Of a stretch of DNA of 64,000 bases, positions 54,201-64,000 are shown piece by piece (position 1 is the first letter of the stretch; each line of letters begins with the position of its first letter). The position numbers were made by a program, and so were the translations under genes. Origin of the DNA: Rhynchopus euleeides. Its lineage: Eukaryota > Euglenozoa > Diplonemea > Diplonemida > Diplonemidae. Where the stretch lies: positions 1,550,001 through 1,614,000 of the forward strand of contig OY723293.1 of assembly GCA_963210315.1 (NCBI GenBank). The letters are read 5' to 3'. Under the pieces are notes generated by a model. The model was not told the DNA's origin, made no database searches, and worked only from the letters and a program-made list of their open reading frames with translations.

Positions 54201-55569
54201 AGAATTGGAGACTCACTCTCGGCAATTAGCCCCCCCCCCCCCCCCCCTGTGTGGACTTTTCCCATGGCATCAAAGGGTCGGGAAGAGCAGGGCTTTCTGG
54301 GGTCGCGCCCATACCACCATTCAGGACCTTGGCGGCTTCGGTGGCGGTTTTCTCGCTTATGGATTTCCCCCACCGGTACGTCTGGGCAGCGGATGTGTTT
54401 GTTTCTGCAGGACACGACTATGGTCTGTATGCAGAGTCTGGGTATGATGCGTAGGTGTGCTTCCGACGACCCTTGCTTCTTTTCTGTGTGCCTAGCTATC
54501 TCGTGTTCACATGTGCTCCACACCCACCTCAAAGCAGCAGGCTTGAGGGTGGTGGAAGCGTCAACGCTAAATTAAGGAAGAAGGAATCACGGCTGCTGCT
54601 ATTTTTTGCCGGAGGGCGGTGACGCTCCGGAGGTGGTGTGTTGGGTGTCTTGCTTATATTATTCTTTAGCGCCCTGCCTTCACTCGACAGGCGCAACCTT
54701 GCCCCGCACACCCCACCCCCCCTCAGAAAGGTTGCATCTGTCATCGTCATCTGATTCAGACAGCCTCCGGAAGGGGCTGCGTCACCAACCCCATCCCGCG
54801 TTGCGTGCCGCGCAACGCGGGGGAAGCCATATAAGTGGGGGCCTTCGCTCTGTGTGTGTCAGAATTTGTGTCAGTATTGCACCCCCACCCCTCTTATTTT
54901 GTGGGGTGGGGGGCTCGCGGGTCTCTGCACTTCTGAGCGGAAAGGCCCTCCCCCTCATCCCCAGTACACCCGAATCGAATGCCAAACTTCGCGCTCCCCT
55001 TGATCTGCCTTGCTCTGCTGCTCGCTCATATTTTATTGAATATTCAGGGGGTCTTCGCTGGCCGTTATCCTTCGTCAATCTCCGTCAGTTTTCAGCTAAT
55101 TTCAACAGGGAATTCACCAAAACGCACTGACGGTCACCCCGTAGCGAAGACCCCCTCAGCAAAAATTATCTTCTCATCATCTATCTCCTCTCTCTCTCCT
55201 CTCCCCCATGTGCCGGCCCAAGCGTGGAAATTACTCTCCTCCCACCCCCCCACCCCCACCCCGGAGTCAATCTCGGATCCGCACAGTAGCATATCAGCGC
55301 GGTTCCACTGCCTTTTTATGCTGCACATTCAATGTATTCGTTTCACCCCCCCCCCCCCCCCCCCATTTTGAGTGAAGGGAGATCATCCTTGTTCTTCCTT
55401 CCACTTCTATTTCAATACCCCCCAACCTGTCCTGCCCCAACAGCGGCTCAACAGAAGAGCCTCAACAGGGCGGTCTTCGCAAAGGAGTGCCGGCAAGCGG
55501 TGTGTTTTCCCAGTGAATTTCCTCCTAATTATGCTGTCAACGAAGAACATCGCCGTTTTTTTTAATTAA
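51294..55569. other. Intergenic spacer with homopolymer runs
   Basis: No convincing gene. Repeat copy at 51428-51537; AAGCGTCAATGC and AAGCGTCAACGC fragments of the dispersed repeat (about 51947, 54557); G runs at 51597 and 52203-52226, C runs at 52317, 54230 and 55347. The frames present are short and shift across homopolymers. Confidence 0.45.
51428..51537 (+). repeat. Dispersed repeat, 110 bp, copy 2
   Basis: See 44932-45044. Confidence 0.85.
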
Positions 55570-55886
55570 GCACACTCGTGTGAGCGGAAAGCGCCCCACC
55601 ACAGCTGCAACCAAACGTGCTCTATACACTAACCCCACCCTTCATCAGGCTCAGGGTGTGATCAGTTCAGGGTTTTGTGTGTAGAAGCGTCAACGCAACA
55701 AACAAAGGAAATTCATCAGAGCGGTTGTAGCTGTGAAGTGATAGGGCGCTTTCCACAACAGGGAACCTGTCAGTGTCAAAAAGATAGTAGGCAGCGCTTG
55801 GGCAACAAATACAACCTCCTCATCAGGCTGCGGAGTTGCTTTTGTTTTGCCCGGATTTGGCGCACAAACAACAGCCTTATCTTTTT
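55570..55886 (+). repeat. Dispersed repeat family R, copy left of the telomere-like tract
   Basis: Two modules. Module 2 (55570-55755) runs from GCACACTCGTGTGAGCGGAAA through AGAAGCGTCAACGC to GATAGGGCGCTTTCC. Module 1 (55756-55886) runs from ACAACAGGGAACCTGTCAGTG to GGATTTGGCGCACAAACAAC. At 63628-63902 the same modules occur in the order 1 then 2, so the unit may once have been tandem. Confidence 0.85.
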
Positions 55887-55904
55887 TGTTAACCCTTTCT
55901 GTCC

Positions 55905-56112
55905 GGGAAGCCACTACAGTGGCTTTGCACTTTGCTTACGTAAGTAAATAATTATGCACTTCGAATTTTTCAGGATTTTTTTGTATGGTAAAATAGGGGA
56001 GCTCAGTCCTTTCAAATGCAGCAAGGGTTCATGGGAAAGGTGGAGATCCGTCCAACGTACTGCCGGAGGACAATTGCACCCTCAGGTGAGATTTTCGGGT
56101 TTGGGTAGTCCC
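55905..56112 (+). repeat. Diverged flanking repeat, left copy
   Basis: Starts CCACTACAGTGGCTTT and shares CGAATTTTTCA and similar blocks with 57822-58026. The two copies bracket the retrotransposon remnant and are roughly 70% similar by eye. Confidence 0.55.
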
Positions 56113-56182
56113 TCATGGCCCCTATTTACGAGTCAACCATATCAGGTGTTCTTGTGCCCCATTTCGCGCGACTCCCCCGATC

Positions 56183-57362
56183 GTGGAAAGCTCTGGAGTT
56201 ATTCTCCGCAAAAACACCGGGAACACGGGAGGCAGCTGGCTACATCAGGCACGGAGTCTGGTGAAATCCTCGAAGGTCGACGGGCGCACCCCCCTGCTGG
56301 CTCCCCTGCATGCAGCACACCCCATCCCCCCCTGGGAATGGAACCTGGTGCTGCCACGAGTACACATCCTGGCGACGCTGCCGGGGCTCACCGCCCCAAA
56401 GGCCGCCACCCCGAAAGACACCCTCCGGGACCTGGCAGAGCAGACCATCCAGGCCCTCCCGACATGCGCCTGGCATGTGTACACCGACGGGTCAGTCTCC
56501 AACTCCACATCGCGGCAACAGCAGGGCGGCGCAGGAGCAGCGGTGTACAGCATGCCAGGGCCGCCTCAGGAAAAAGCTCGCCTGGCCGGCAGGACTCCGC
56601 TGCATCAGCTACCAGGCGGAGCTGGTGGCCATCAGAGAATCCCTCGCTCACCTATGCACCCTGGTATCCCCAGGCGAAACGATCGCCATCCTCACAGACT
56701 CGCAGAGCGCACTGAACGCGCTGCTGAGCGGCCCGCAGCGAGCGAGAGGATCCACCGAATGGGACATCTGGAGGTGGTTGAACGAGCTCGCCCAAACCCA
56801 CGATGTCACCACCCACCTCCGCTACATCCCGTCACACGTTGGGGTAGCAGGGAACGAACTCGCTGACAAACAGGCGCAAATCGGTGCCTTCCGGCCGCAG
56901 ATGGAACCGGTTAGCCTCGCGTCGGCTCGTGTCGTCCTCCGCCGACACATCTACAACGACGCAACGGTGCCCCGCACGGACAGCGTGTACGCGTACCGTT
57001 CGGGAATCGGGGAGACGCGACTGCAACGCCCCGACCTCCGCATGGAGGGACTCACCCGCTTAGGGGAAACCACCATCCGCCGACTCCGGGCCGACCACCA
57101 CCGCCTGGTCTACGACCATGACATCCCGGGCACGGCACAACCACCTTGCCAACCCTGCCTGAAGCATGCGCCGGGCCACCCCCCGCCTGGGGTCTCACTG
57201 AAGCACCTCTTCTTCGGCTGCCCCGCGACAGCGTCGGCCCGACACCACCTCACAGCCACAAACGTGCACAACCTGCTGTTGCACAACTGCAAGGAGGCGC
57301 TGCGCTACCTGGCCGAGGCAGGGGTAACGGAGCACGGCGAGAAGGACTACCTGAACGCGTGA
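56183..57362 (+). pseudogene. Non-LTR retrotransposon 3' remnant: RNase H and zinc-finger tail
   Basis: The first frame (to about 56600) has WHVYTDGSVSNS with the first catalytic Asp; the homology then continues in the frame ending at 57362: SYQAELVAIRES (Glu), AILTDSQSALNAL (Asp), RYIPSHVGVAGNELADKQ (His, Asp), and finally a Cys-x2-Cys...His...Cys tail (PCQPC, KHLFFGCPA). This is the C-terminal end of an I/ingi/Jockey-type ORF2. A single frameshift lies between about 56555 and 56600, and the reverse transcriptase and endonuclease are absent, so it is a 5'-truncated dead copy. Confidence 0.75.
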
Positions 57363-58535
57363 ACCAAATAACATCATCAGAGAACAAGGGCTTCGGCCCG
57401 ACCTCCCAGCACCCCCCCCCCCCCCCCCATCCCAGCCCCACGTCACTTTCCACAGGCCGCCAGGCGCGTCAGCGTCGGCGACCGCCCGCCCCCAGTCTGA
57501 GAGGCATCAGCCGAATCTCGGTGGAGGCGGGCACAAAACAAAAGGGAGAGTCGTCACTGTGCATATCAGCACGGTCCCGCCCTCTGTGCCAGACCAACAC
57601 ACCACCAAAGGAAAAGAGGAAGAGGCGACGTAAGGCAATGCCTCCGTGCGGCCAGGAGAACACGAAATAGCGACCCCCTCAACGGGGAATGCTACGAGCA
57701 CGGCCAAAAATCGTTCAAATCGTTCAAAACACATCGATATGCAGACCCACAGAACACATTTCGACCCATCACAGGCGCGAGAGCTGGGGGGGCTGGGTGG
57801 GTATCAGAGGGTCTTGGGCAGGTATGGCCACTACAGTGGCTTTCACTTTGCCTATGCAGGCAAAGTTATTTGAATTTCGAATTTTTCAAGATTTCTTTTT
57901 ATGGTGGAAACGGGGTGGACGAATCTTTCAAGTGCAACAAGAGTTGGTCGGAAAAGCGAAACTCTGACCAACTTGGCTCTGTAACAAAATTGCACCACAA
58001 GGTGGAATTTTCGGTGGTTTTGCCCTTGAAACCGCCTCCTGAACCTGCGTGGGAGGTATCGAGCTTTCCCGAGCATCTTTTTGCCCGATTCCTTCGATAA
58101 GGGAAAGGTTTCCGACAGATGTCATCTGGGAAATCAGTTTTCAGACCTCTGCATCTCGAATATCCGCCCCAACGGGCTGTGCCGATGCACCACCCGATTT
58201 CGGCCTCCAGCCACCCATCAGTGAAATATGGTGGAATTCTCTGATGGAGATTTGATGCCGTCAGTCATCGGGCGGACATCCTCCATGGCCCCAGAGGGGC
58301 AGGGAAGGGTGTTCTACCTCGATCCAGGTGCCCAACGGGCTAACGGGGTCGCTGGGGTGGCTCACAGTCAGGTCCCTCAGAACATGTGTTTTTGCACCTG
58401 TTGATTTATTTGCCTTGTGCAAACCACTGCCTTCCCAAGTAAATTGTCTTCCGCTCCACCTTTTTCAACATTTTTTTTATCGGGAACTGCGCTGGAGCAG
58501 AACTGTTCGAGAACGCCATAGAACCCGGATTTTTT
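57363..58535. other. Intergenic, includes right flanking repeat
   Basis: C run at about 57406-57427; the right copy of the flanking repeat at 57822-58026; otherwise nothing recognised. Confidence 0.5.
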
Positions 58536-61490
58536 GGGCGGCCACACACAGGCCTCTGGCTAATTCGGGTCGAACGTTAAGTTTCTCCGTGCCGGGGGGG
58601 GGAGGGGGGGGGGGGGGGCTACCCTACCCTACCCTACCCTAGGGTTGGGGCCGCCGGGGTCCCAGATTTTTTGGTAATTTCCAGGTGTGGGTAGGGGGAC
58701 CTTTTCGAATTTTTTTTTCGAGGGGTGCCCATTTTGGCGATTTGGGCCCGATTTCGAGGGTTACGGGTGACCCTAGACCCTACCCAACCCTAGGGTTGGG
58801 GTTGGGGTTAACTCCAGACCCTACCCTCACCCTAGGGTTAGGGTTAACCCTAGACCCTACCCTGGGGTTAGGGTTAACCCTATACCCTACCCAACCCTAG
58901 GGTTAGGGTGAGGGTTAACCCTACACCCTACCCAACCCTAGGGTTGGGGTTGGGGTTAACCCTAGACCCTACCCTAGGGTTAGGGTCAGGGTTAACCCTA
59001 TACCCTACCCAACCCTAGGGTTAGGGTGAGGGTTAACCCTACACCCTACCCAACCCTAGGGTTAGGGTTGGGGTTAACCCTAGACCCTACCCTAGGGTTA
59101 GGGTCAGGGTTAACCCTAGACCCAACCCTACCCTAGGGTTAGGGTTAACCCTACACCCTACCCAACCCTAGGGTTAGGGTTAGGGTTAACCCTAGACCCT
59201 ACCCTAGGGTTAGGGTCAGGGTTAACCCTATACCCAACCCAACCCTACACCCAACCCTACCCTAGGGTTAGGGTTAGGGTTAACCCTAGACCCAACCCAA
59301 CCCTAGGGTTAGGGTTCGGGTTAACCCTAGACCCAACCCAACCCTAGGGTTAGGGTCAGGGTTAACCCTAGACCCAACCCAACCCTAGGGTTAGGGTTAG
59401 GGTTAACCCTATACCCAACCCAACCCTAGGGTTAGGGTTAACCCAACCCGACCCTAGGGTTAGGGTTAACCCTACACCCTACCCAACCCTAGGGTTAGGG
59501 TCAGGGTTAACCCTAGACCCAACCCAACCCTAGGGTTAGGGTTGGGGTTAACCCTATACCCTACCCAACCCTAGGGTTAGGGTCAGGGTTAACCCTAGAC
59601 CCAACCCAACCCTAGGGTTAGGGTTGGGGTTAACCCTATACCCTACCCAACCCTAGGGTTAGGGTCAGGGTTAACCCTAGACCCAACCCAACCCTAGGGT
59701 TAGGGTTAACCCTATACCCCACCCAACCCTAGGGTTAGGGTTAGGGTTAACCCTATACCCAACCCTACCCTAGGGTTAGGGTTAGGGTTAACCCAAGACC
59801 CAACCCTACCCTAGGGTTAGGGTTAACCCTATACCCTACCCAACCCTAGGGTTAGGGTTGGGGTTAACCCTATACCCTACCCTCACCCTAGGGTTAGGGT
59901 TAACCCTATACCCAACCCAACCCTAGGGTTAGGGTTAACCCAAGACCCAACCCTACCCTAGGGTTAGGGTTAGGGTTAACCCTATACACAACCCAACCCT
60001 AGGGTTAGGGTTAACCCTATACCCTACCCAACCCGAGGGTTAGGGTTGGGGGTTAACCCAAGACCCTGCCCGACCCTAGGGTTAGGGTTCACCCTAGACC
60101 CAACCCTACCCTAGGGTTCGGGTTTGGGTCAGGGTGAACCCTAGACCCGACCCAACCCTCGGATCAGGGTTGGGGTTAACCCTATACCCTACCCTAACCC
60201 TAGGGTAGGGTCTAGGGTCAACCCTGACCCTAACCCTAGGGTTGGGTAGGGTCTGGGGTCAACCCTGACCCTAACCCTAGGGTTGGGTCAAGGGTTAACC
60301 CTAACCCTAACCCTAGGGTTAGGGTAGGGTCTAGGGTTAACCCTGACCCTAACCCTAGGGTTAGGGTAGGGTCTAGGGTCAACCCTAACCCTAACCCTAG
60401 GGTTGGGTCAAGGGTTAACCCTAACCCTAGGGTTGGGTAGGGTCTGGGGTCAACCCTGACCCTAACCCTAGGGTTGGGTCAAGGGTTTACCCTAACCCTA
60501 ACCCTAGGGTTGGGTAGGGTCTGGGGTCAACCCTGACCCTAACCCTAGGGTTGGGTCAAGGGTTAACCCTAACCCTAACCCTAGGGTTAGGGTAGGGTCT
60601 AGGGTTAACCCTGACCCTAACCCTAGGGTTGGGTAGGGTCTAGGGTCAACCCTGACCCTAACCCGAGGGTTGGGTAGGGTCTAGGGTTAACCCTAACCCT
60701 AACCCTGGGGTTGGGTCAAGGGTTAACCCTGACCCTAACCCTAGGGTTAGGGTAGGGTCTAGGGTCAACCCTAACCCTAACCCTAGGGTTGGGTCAAGGG
60801 TTAACCCTAACCCTAGGGTTAGGGTAGGGTCTAGGGTCAACCCTGACCCTAACCCTAGGGTTGGGTAGGGTCTAGGGTCAACCCTGACCCTAACCCGAGG
60901 GTTGGGTAGGGTCTAGGGTTAACCCTAACCCTAGGGTTAGGGTAGGGTCTAGGGTTAACCCTGACCCTAACCCTAGGGTTGGGTAGGGTCTAGGGTCAAC
61001 CCTGACCCTAACCCGAGGGTTGGGTAGGGTCTAGGGTTAACCCTAACCCTAGGGTTAGGGTAGGGTCTAGGGTTAACCCTGACCCTAACCCTAGGGTTAG
61101 GGTAGGGTCTAGGGTCAACCCTAACCCTATCCCTAGGGTTGGGTCAAGGGTTAACCCTAACCGTAACCCTAGGGTTGGGTAGGGTCTAGGGTCAACCCTG
61201 ACCCTTACCCTAGGGTTGGGTAGGGTCTGGGGTCAACCCTGACCCTAACCCTTGGGTTGGGTTGGGTCTAGGATCAACCCTGGCCCTGACCCCTGGGTTG
61301 GGTAGGGTCGTGTTGGGTCGGGTTATGGGTACCCAACCCTCACCCTAGGGTAGGGTTGGGTCGGGTTGTGGGTACCCCCGACGTGCTGTAGGGTAGGGTA
61401 GGGTAGGGCCCCCCCCCCCCCCCCCCTCCGGCCCAACGTTAAGTCCGGCCCCAGAATTAGCCAGAGGCCTGGCCACACACCGCCCTGAAT
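58536..61490. repeat. Palindromic satellite of telomere-motif DNA
   Basis: Between 58619 and 61408 the sequence is almost entirely CCCTAA/TTAGGG-related words in both orientations, such as AACCCTAGGGTTAGGGTTAA with CTAGACCC spacers. To the left of about 60195 the spacer reads CCCTAGACCC; to the right it reads GGGTCTAGGG, so the whole tract is one inverted repeat. Its outer ends are also inverted: 58536-58600 (GGCCTCTGGCTAATTC) matches the reverse of 61427-61489 (GAATTAGCCAGAGGCC), each next to a long G or C run. It is not a simple chromosome end. Confidence 0.85.
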
Positions 61491-61610
61491 TTTTTTCTGG
61501 ATTTTTTGCACCTCGATTTTTGGTTTCTCGGGCGAGGCCCACATGTGAATTTTTTTTTCGGCGAATTTTCCCAAAAATCGAAAAAATACCCCCCGGACAG
61601 AAAGGGTTAA

Positions 61611-61794
61611 GCACACTCGCGTGAGCGGAAAGCGCCCCACCACAGCTGCAACCAAACGTGCTCTATACACTAACCCCACCCTTCATCAGGCTCAGGGTGT
61701 GATCAGTTCAGGGTTTTGTGTGTAGAAGCGTTAACGCAAACAAAAGGAAGTTCATCAGAGCGGTTGTAGCTGTGAAGTGATAGGGCGCTTTCCG
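61611..61794 (+). repeat. Dispersed repeat family R, copy right of the telomere-like tract
   Basis: Module 2 of the family, nearly identical to 55570-55755 and in the same orientation. Confidence 0.88.
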
Positions 61795-63627
61795 AGAGCT
61801 TGCCGATACTCTTCACACGGTAGACTCCCGCCCCTGGAGCGGGGGGGGGGGGGGTCTGAGACCCCCCCGCGAGCGGCAGTCTGACCCCCGCTGAGACCCC
61901 CGCCCAAAAAGGTGCAGTCTGACATGCGGGAGACCACCGTGTCGGGAAGACCTCTCCCCTCCCTACCGGTTGGCAGCCCGCCGGGCGGGGCAGAGCCCGG
62001 TTGATCAGCCCTGGCCTTGTTGATGGTTGTGTTGTGTTTTGGGCGGACGGGGCATGGTGTGGGGTGGGTGGGTCAGGCAGAACCTGCTCGTGGAACCCAT
62101 GATGATCATCATCACGGCCAGGCAGGTTTATGAGGGGGGGGGGGTGGTGGTGCGAAGCGCTGCGTTTTGTTCACACACGAAGAGAAGCTTGTCACAGTGA
62201 AAAAGATAGTTGGCAGCGCTTTGGGTGACAAACACAATCTACCTTGCCTTGTTGCTATGACTGTGCGCACATACACACCAACCTTCATCAGGCAAAACAC
62301 GTGAGGTTTGTTCACCCGGGTTTGGCGCACAAACACCGCCATATCTTTTTCCCATCCATCGTTCCATTCGTCCCCGCATCCCCTCCGCCCTTCCACCCCC
62401 CCCCCCTCCTCAATCTTGGATTCTGCCGGAGCGACTCTGCGCTGCCCCCCCCCCCCCAAGGCAGACACCCTTCCTGCTTCTCCTATCCAACACACCTTTC
62501 TCACGTCATACCATGCCTGTCCGTCGTACAACACCCCCTGCGCGAGATGCTGTTCGTTTTTTTTCCTGTTTTGTTTTGACAGTTCGGCCCTATTCGGTCC
62601 CTCTGCGCACCTCCTCCCTCCCTTCCTGATACAACGCATGGTAGCCGGGGCTCCGGCAAGCCGGATGCCAGAGCCGTCTGACTCTCTGGGGTGCAGTCGG
62701 GACCGGATTACCGCGGTGTATTGAACGATTCTGAACGATTATTTGGTGGTTGAGCGTCTCCTGATAGGAGAGGCATGAATTCACCACATCAGTGATCCTG
62801 TCAGGTGTCGAGAAGGCAGTGGGTGGCGCTGTTCTTTACAGGGAACAAAAACATACACGCTCCCACGGCAAGGTTTGCCACCCTGATAACTGTGGCATTG
62901 TGTGTGGTGCAAATGTGAAGAACGGAGATGGGCCGGTCTGTCGGTCGAGAACATTTCCTTAACATCACCACTGCGCCCTGCTACGTGATGATCTGCAAAG
63001 GAATTTGCATCGTATCCCTGGGTTGTGGGGCACAACTCTTAAAAAAGGAAGTCGTAAATAAAAACACTGCCAGGCTGGCGTGTGCGAACTGTATTTTCTG
63101 CCTACCAGCTTCTCCCGTTTGCCAGGAGGCGCATAAACGGGTCTGTGCGTATGGCCTGCTGTACCCAGCAGAGGCCCACCAGAGCCTTATCGGTGCGCCT
63201 ACACCCCACCGCCCCTGCCAAATCCGAAAGAACATAGATTCGCCATGTGTCATATGCTGCAAAATCAGATCTCCTCTCTGTGCCCCCCTCCAGTGCGCAG
63301 CAGGACCGATTAACATGTGTGTATGTGGTTCCGGTCACCCCACAGGGAGGGAGGGGTGAACACGCTGCAAGCGTGTGGTCCCCTAAACACCCCCGACTGG
63401 AGGCGTGTGGGGAGGTGTGTGGAGCGGGCCACGGCTTCCGGGGAGCCCGGATCTCTCTCACTGCATAGCAGGGCTGGAGGGCAATAACGGGCTCCCGGAA
63501 GCAGTGCGGTGTGATGACTGACTATGGGTCTGGAGGGGAGGTTATTGTGGCCTGGCCCCGACGAAGTGGGTGTCGTGGGATATCTGGTTGGGCCTGCTCT
63601 CGGAGCAACGTTTGCCATTTTTTACCA
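61795..63627. other. Intergenic spacer
   Basis: A diverged module 1 of repeat R at about 62172-62345, G runs (about 61841, 62134) and C runs (62397, 62446). The frames are short; no gene seen. Confidence 0.45.
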
Positions 63628-63902
63628 CAACAGGGAACCTGTCAGTGTCAAAAAGATAGTAGGGCAGCGCTTGGGCAACAAATTCAACCTCCTCATCAGG
63701 CTGCGGGGTTGATTTTGTTTTGCCCGGATTTGGCGCACAAACACCAGAATTATCTTTTTTTCCCCCCCCCGCACACTCCGTGTGAGCAGAAAGTCACCCA
63801 CCACAGCAAGCAACCAAACGTGCTCTATACACTAACCCCACCCTTCATCAGGCTCAGGGTGTGATTATCATTTCAGGGTTTGTGTGTAGAAGCGTCAACG
63901 CA
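63628..63902 (+). repeat. Dispersed repeat family R, modules 1 then 2
   Basis: Module 1 (63628-63760) is followed through a C run by module 2 (63771-63902), which ends at AGAAGCGTCAACGC. Confidence 0.85.
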
Positions 63903-64000
63903 CAAGCCCGCCTTCCATCTGTGCCAAACTCTGTGTCAGTCTGTCTCCTCTTGTGTGTGAGGCGACACTCGCTTCCGAGCGAAGGCCCGAAGATGATTGA

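Noticed and set aside
58685..60840. Frames within the telomere-motif tract
   Set aside because: Translations are Leu-Gly-Leu or Pro-Thr periodic peptides caused by the six-base motif.
1..64000. CRISPR arrays, operons or other prokaryotic features
   Set aside because: No regular short repeat-spacer array was seen; introns and retroelements mark the window as eukaryotic.

Overview
This is nuclear DNA of a GC-rich protist. Genes are split by short GT-AG introns, intergenic spacers are long and repeat-laden, and there are many homopolymer G/C runs and a tract built from the TTAGGG telomere motif. The best-supported guess is a euglenozoan, perhaps a diplonemid. The evidence is that (a) all recognisable genes except a partial one at the left edge lie on the plus strand, (b) most start codons sit just downstream of a pyrimidine-rich stretch ending in AG, as expected at spliced-leader trans-splice sites, and (c) the retroelement at 31.8-35.4 kb has the gag / tyrosine recombinase / reverse transcriptase-RNase H order known from the trypanosomatid VIPER elements. 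No spliced-leader RNA, rRNA or tRNA gene was identified, so this assignment remains an inference.

Layout. 1-0.18 kb: start of an unrecognised minus-strand gene. 1.2-6.1 kb: very large receptor-like protein with two PA-like domains, a LamG-like domain, membrane segments and a degenerate nucleotidyl-cyclase domain. 6.1-12.4 kb: repeats, foldback DNA, a hAT-like insertion and a 389-bp tandem repeat. 12.5-26.6 kb: a run of plus-strand genes, namely a kinesin-motor/MORN fusion, a VTT (TVP38/DedA) membrane protein, an unknown basic Pro-rich protein, an N-myristoylation-type EF-hand protein, a large multipass membrane protein, and an intron-containing FKBP12. 27.7-29.0 kb: 3'-truncated cyclase-receptor paralogue. 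31.3-35.5 kb: VIPER-like tyrosine-recombinase retroelement. 37.0-41.9 kb: 1.67-kb inverted duplication of a degenerate BED-finger element, with a hAT-like element inserted in only one arm. 46.5-49.3 kb: complete three-exon cyclase receptor. 49.3-51.3 kb: a TA-flanked foldback element with a hAT-like element next to it. 51.3-58.5 kb: repeats and a non-LTR retrotransposon RNase H remnant. 58.5-61.5 kb: large palindromic satellite made of both strands of the telomere motif. 61.5-64 kb: subtelomere-like dispersed repeats.

The three cyclase receptors (1.2, 27.7 and 46.5 kb) form one family: extracellular sensor region, membrane helix, HAMP-like linker, then a cyclase fold whose catalytic residues have been replaced. 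They look like receptors that keep the fold but not the chemistry. The rest of the window is dominated by several independent DNA-transposon insertions with clean 8-bp target duplications, three of which share a GC-rich hairpin motif.
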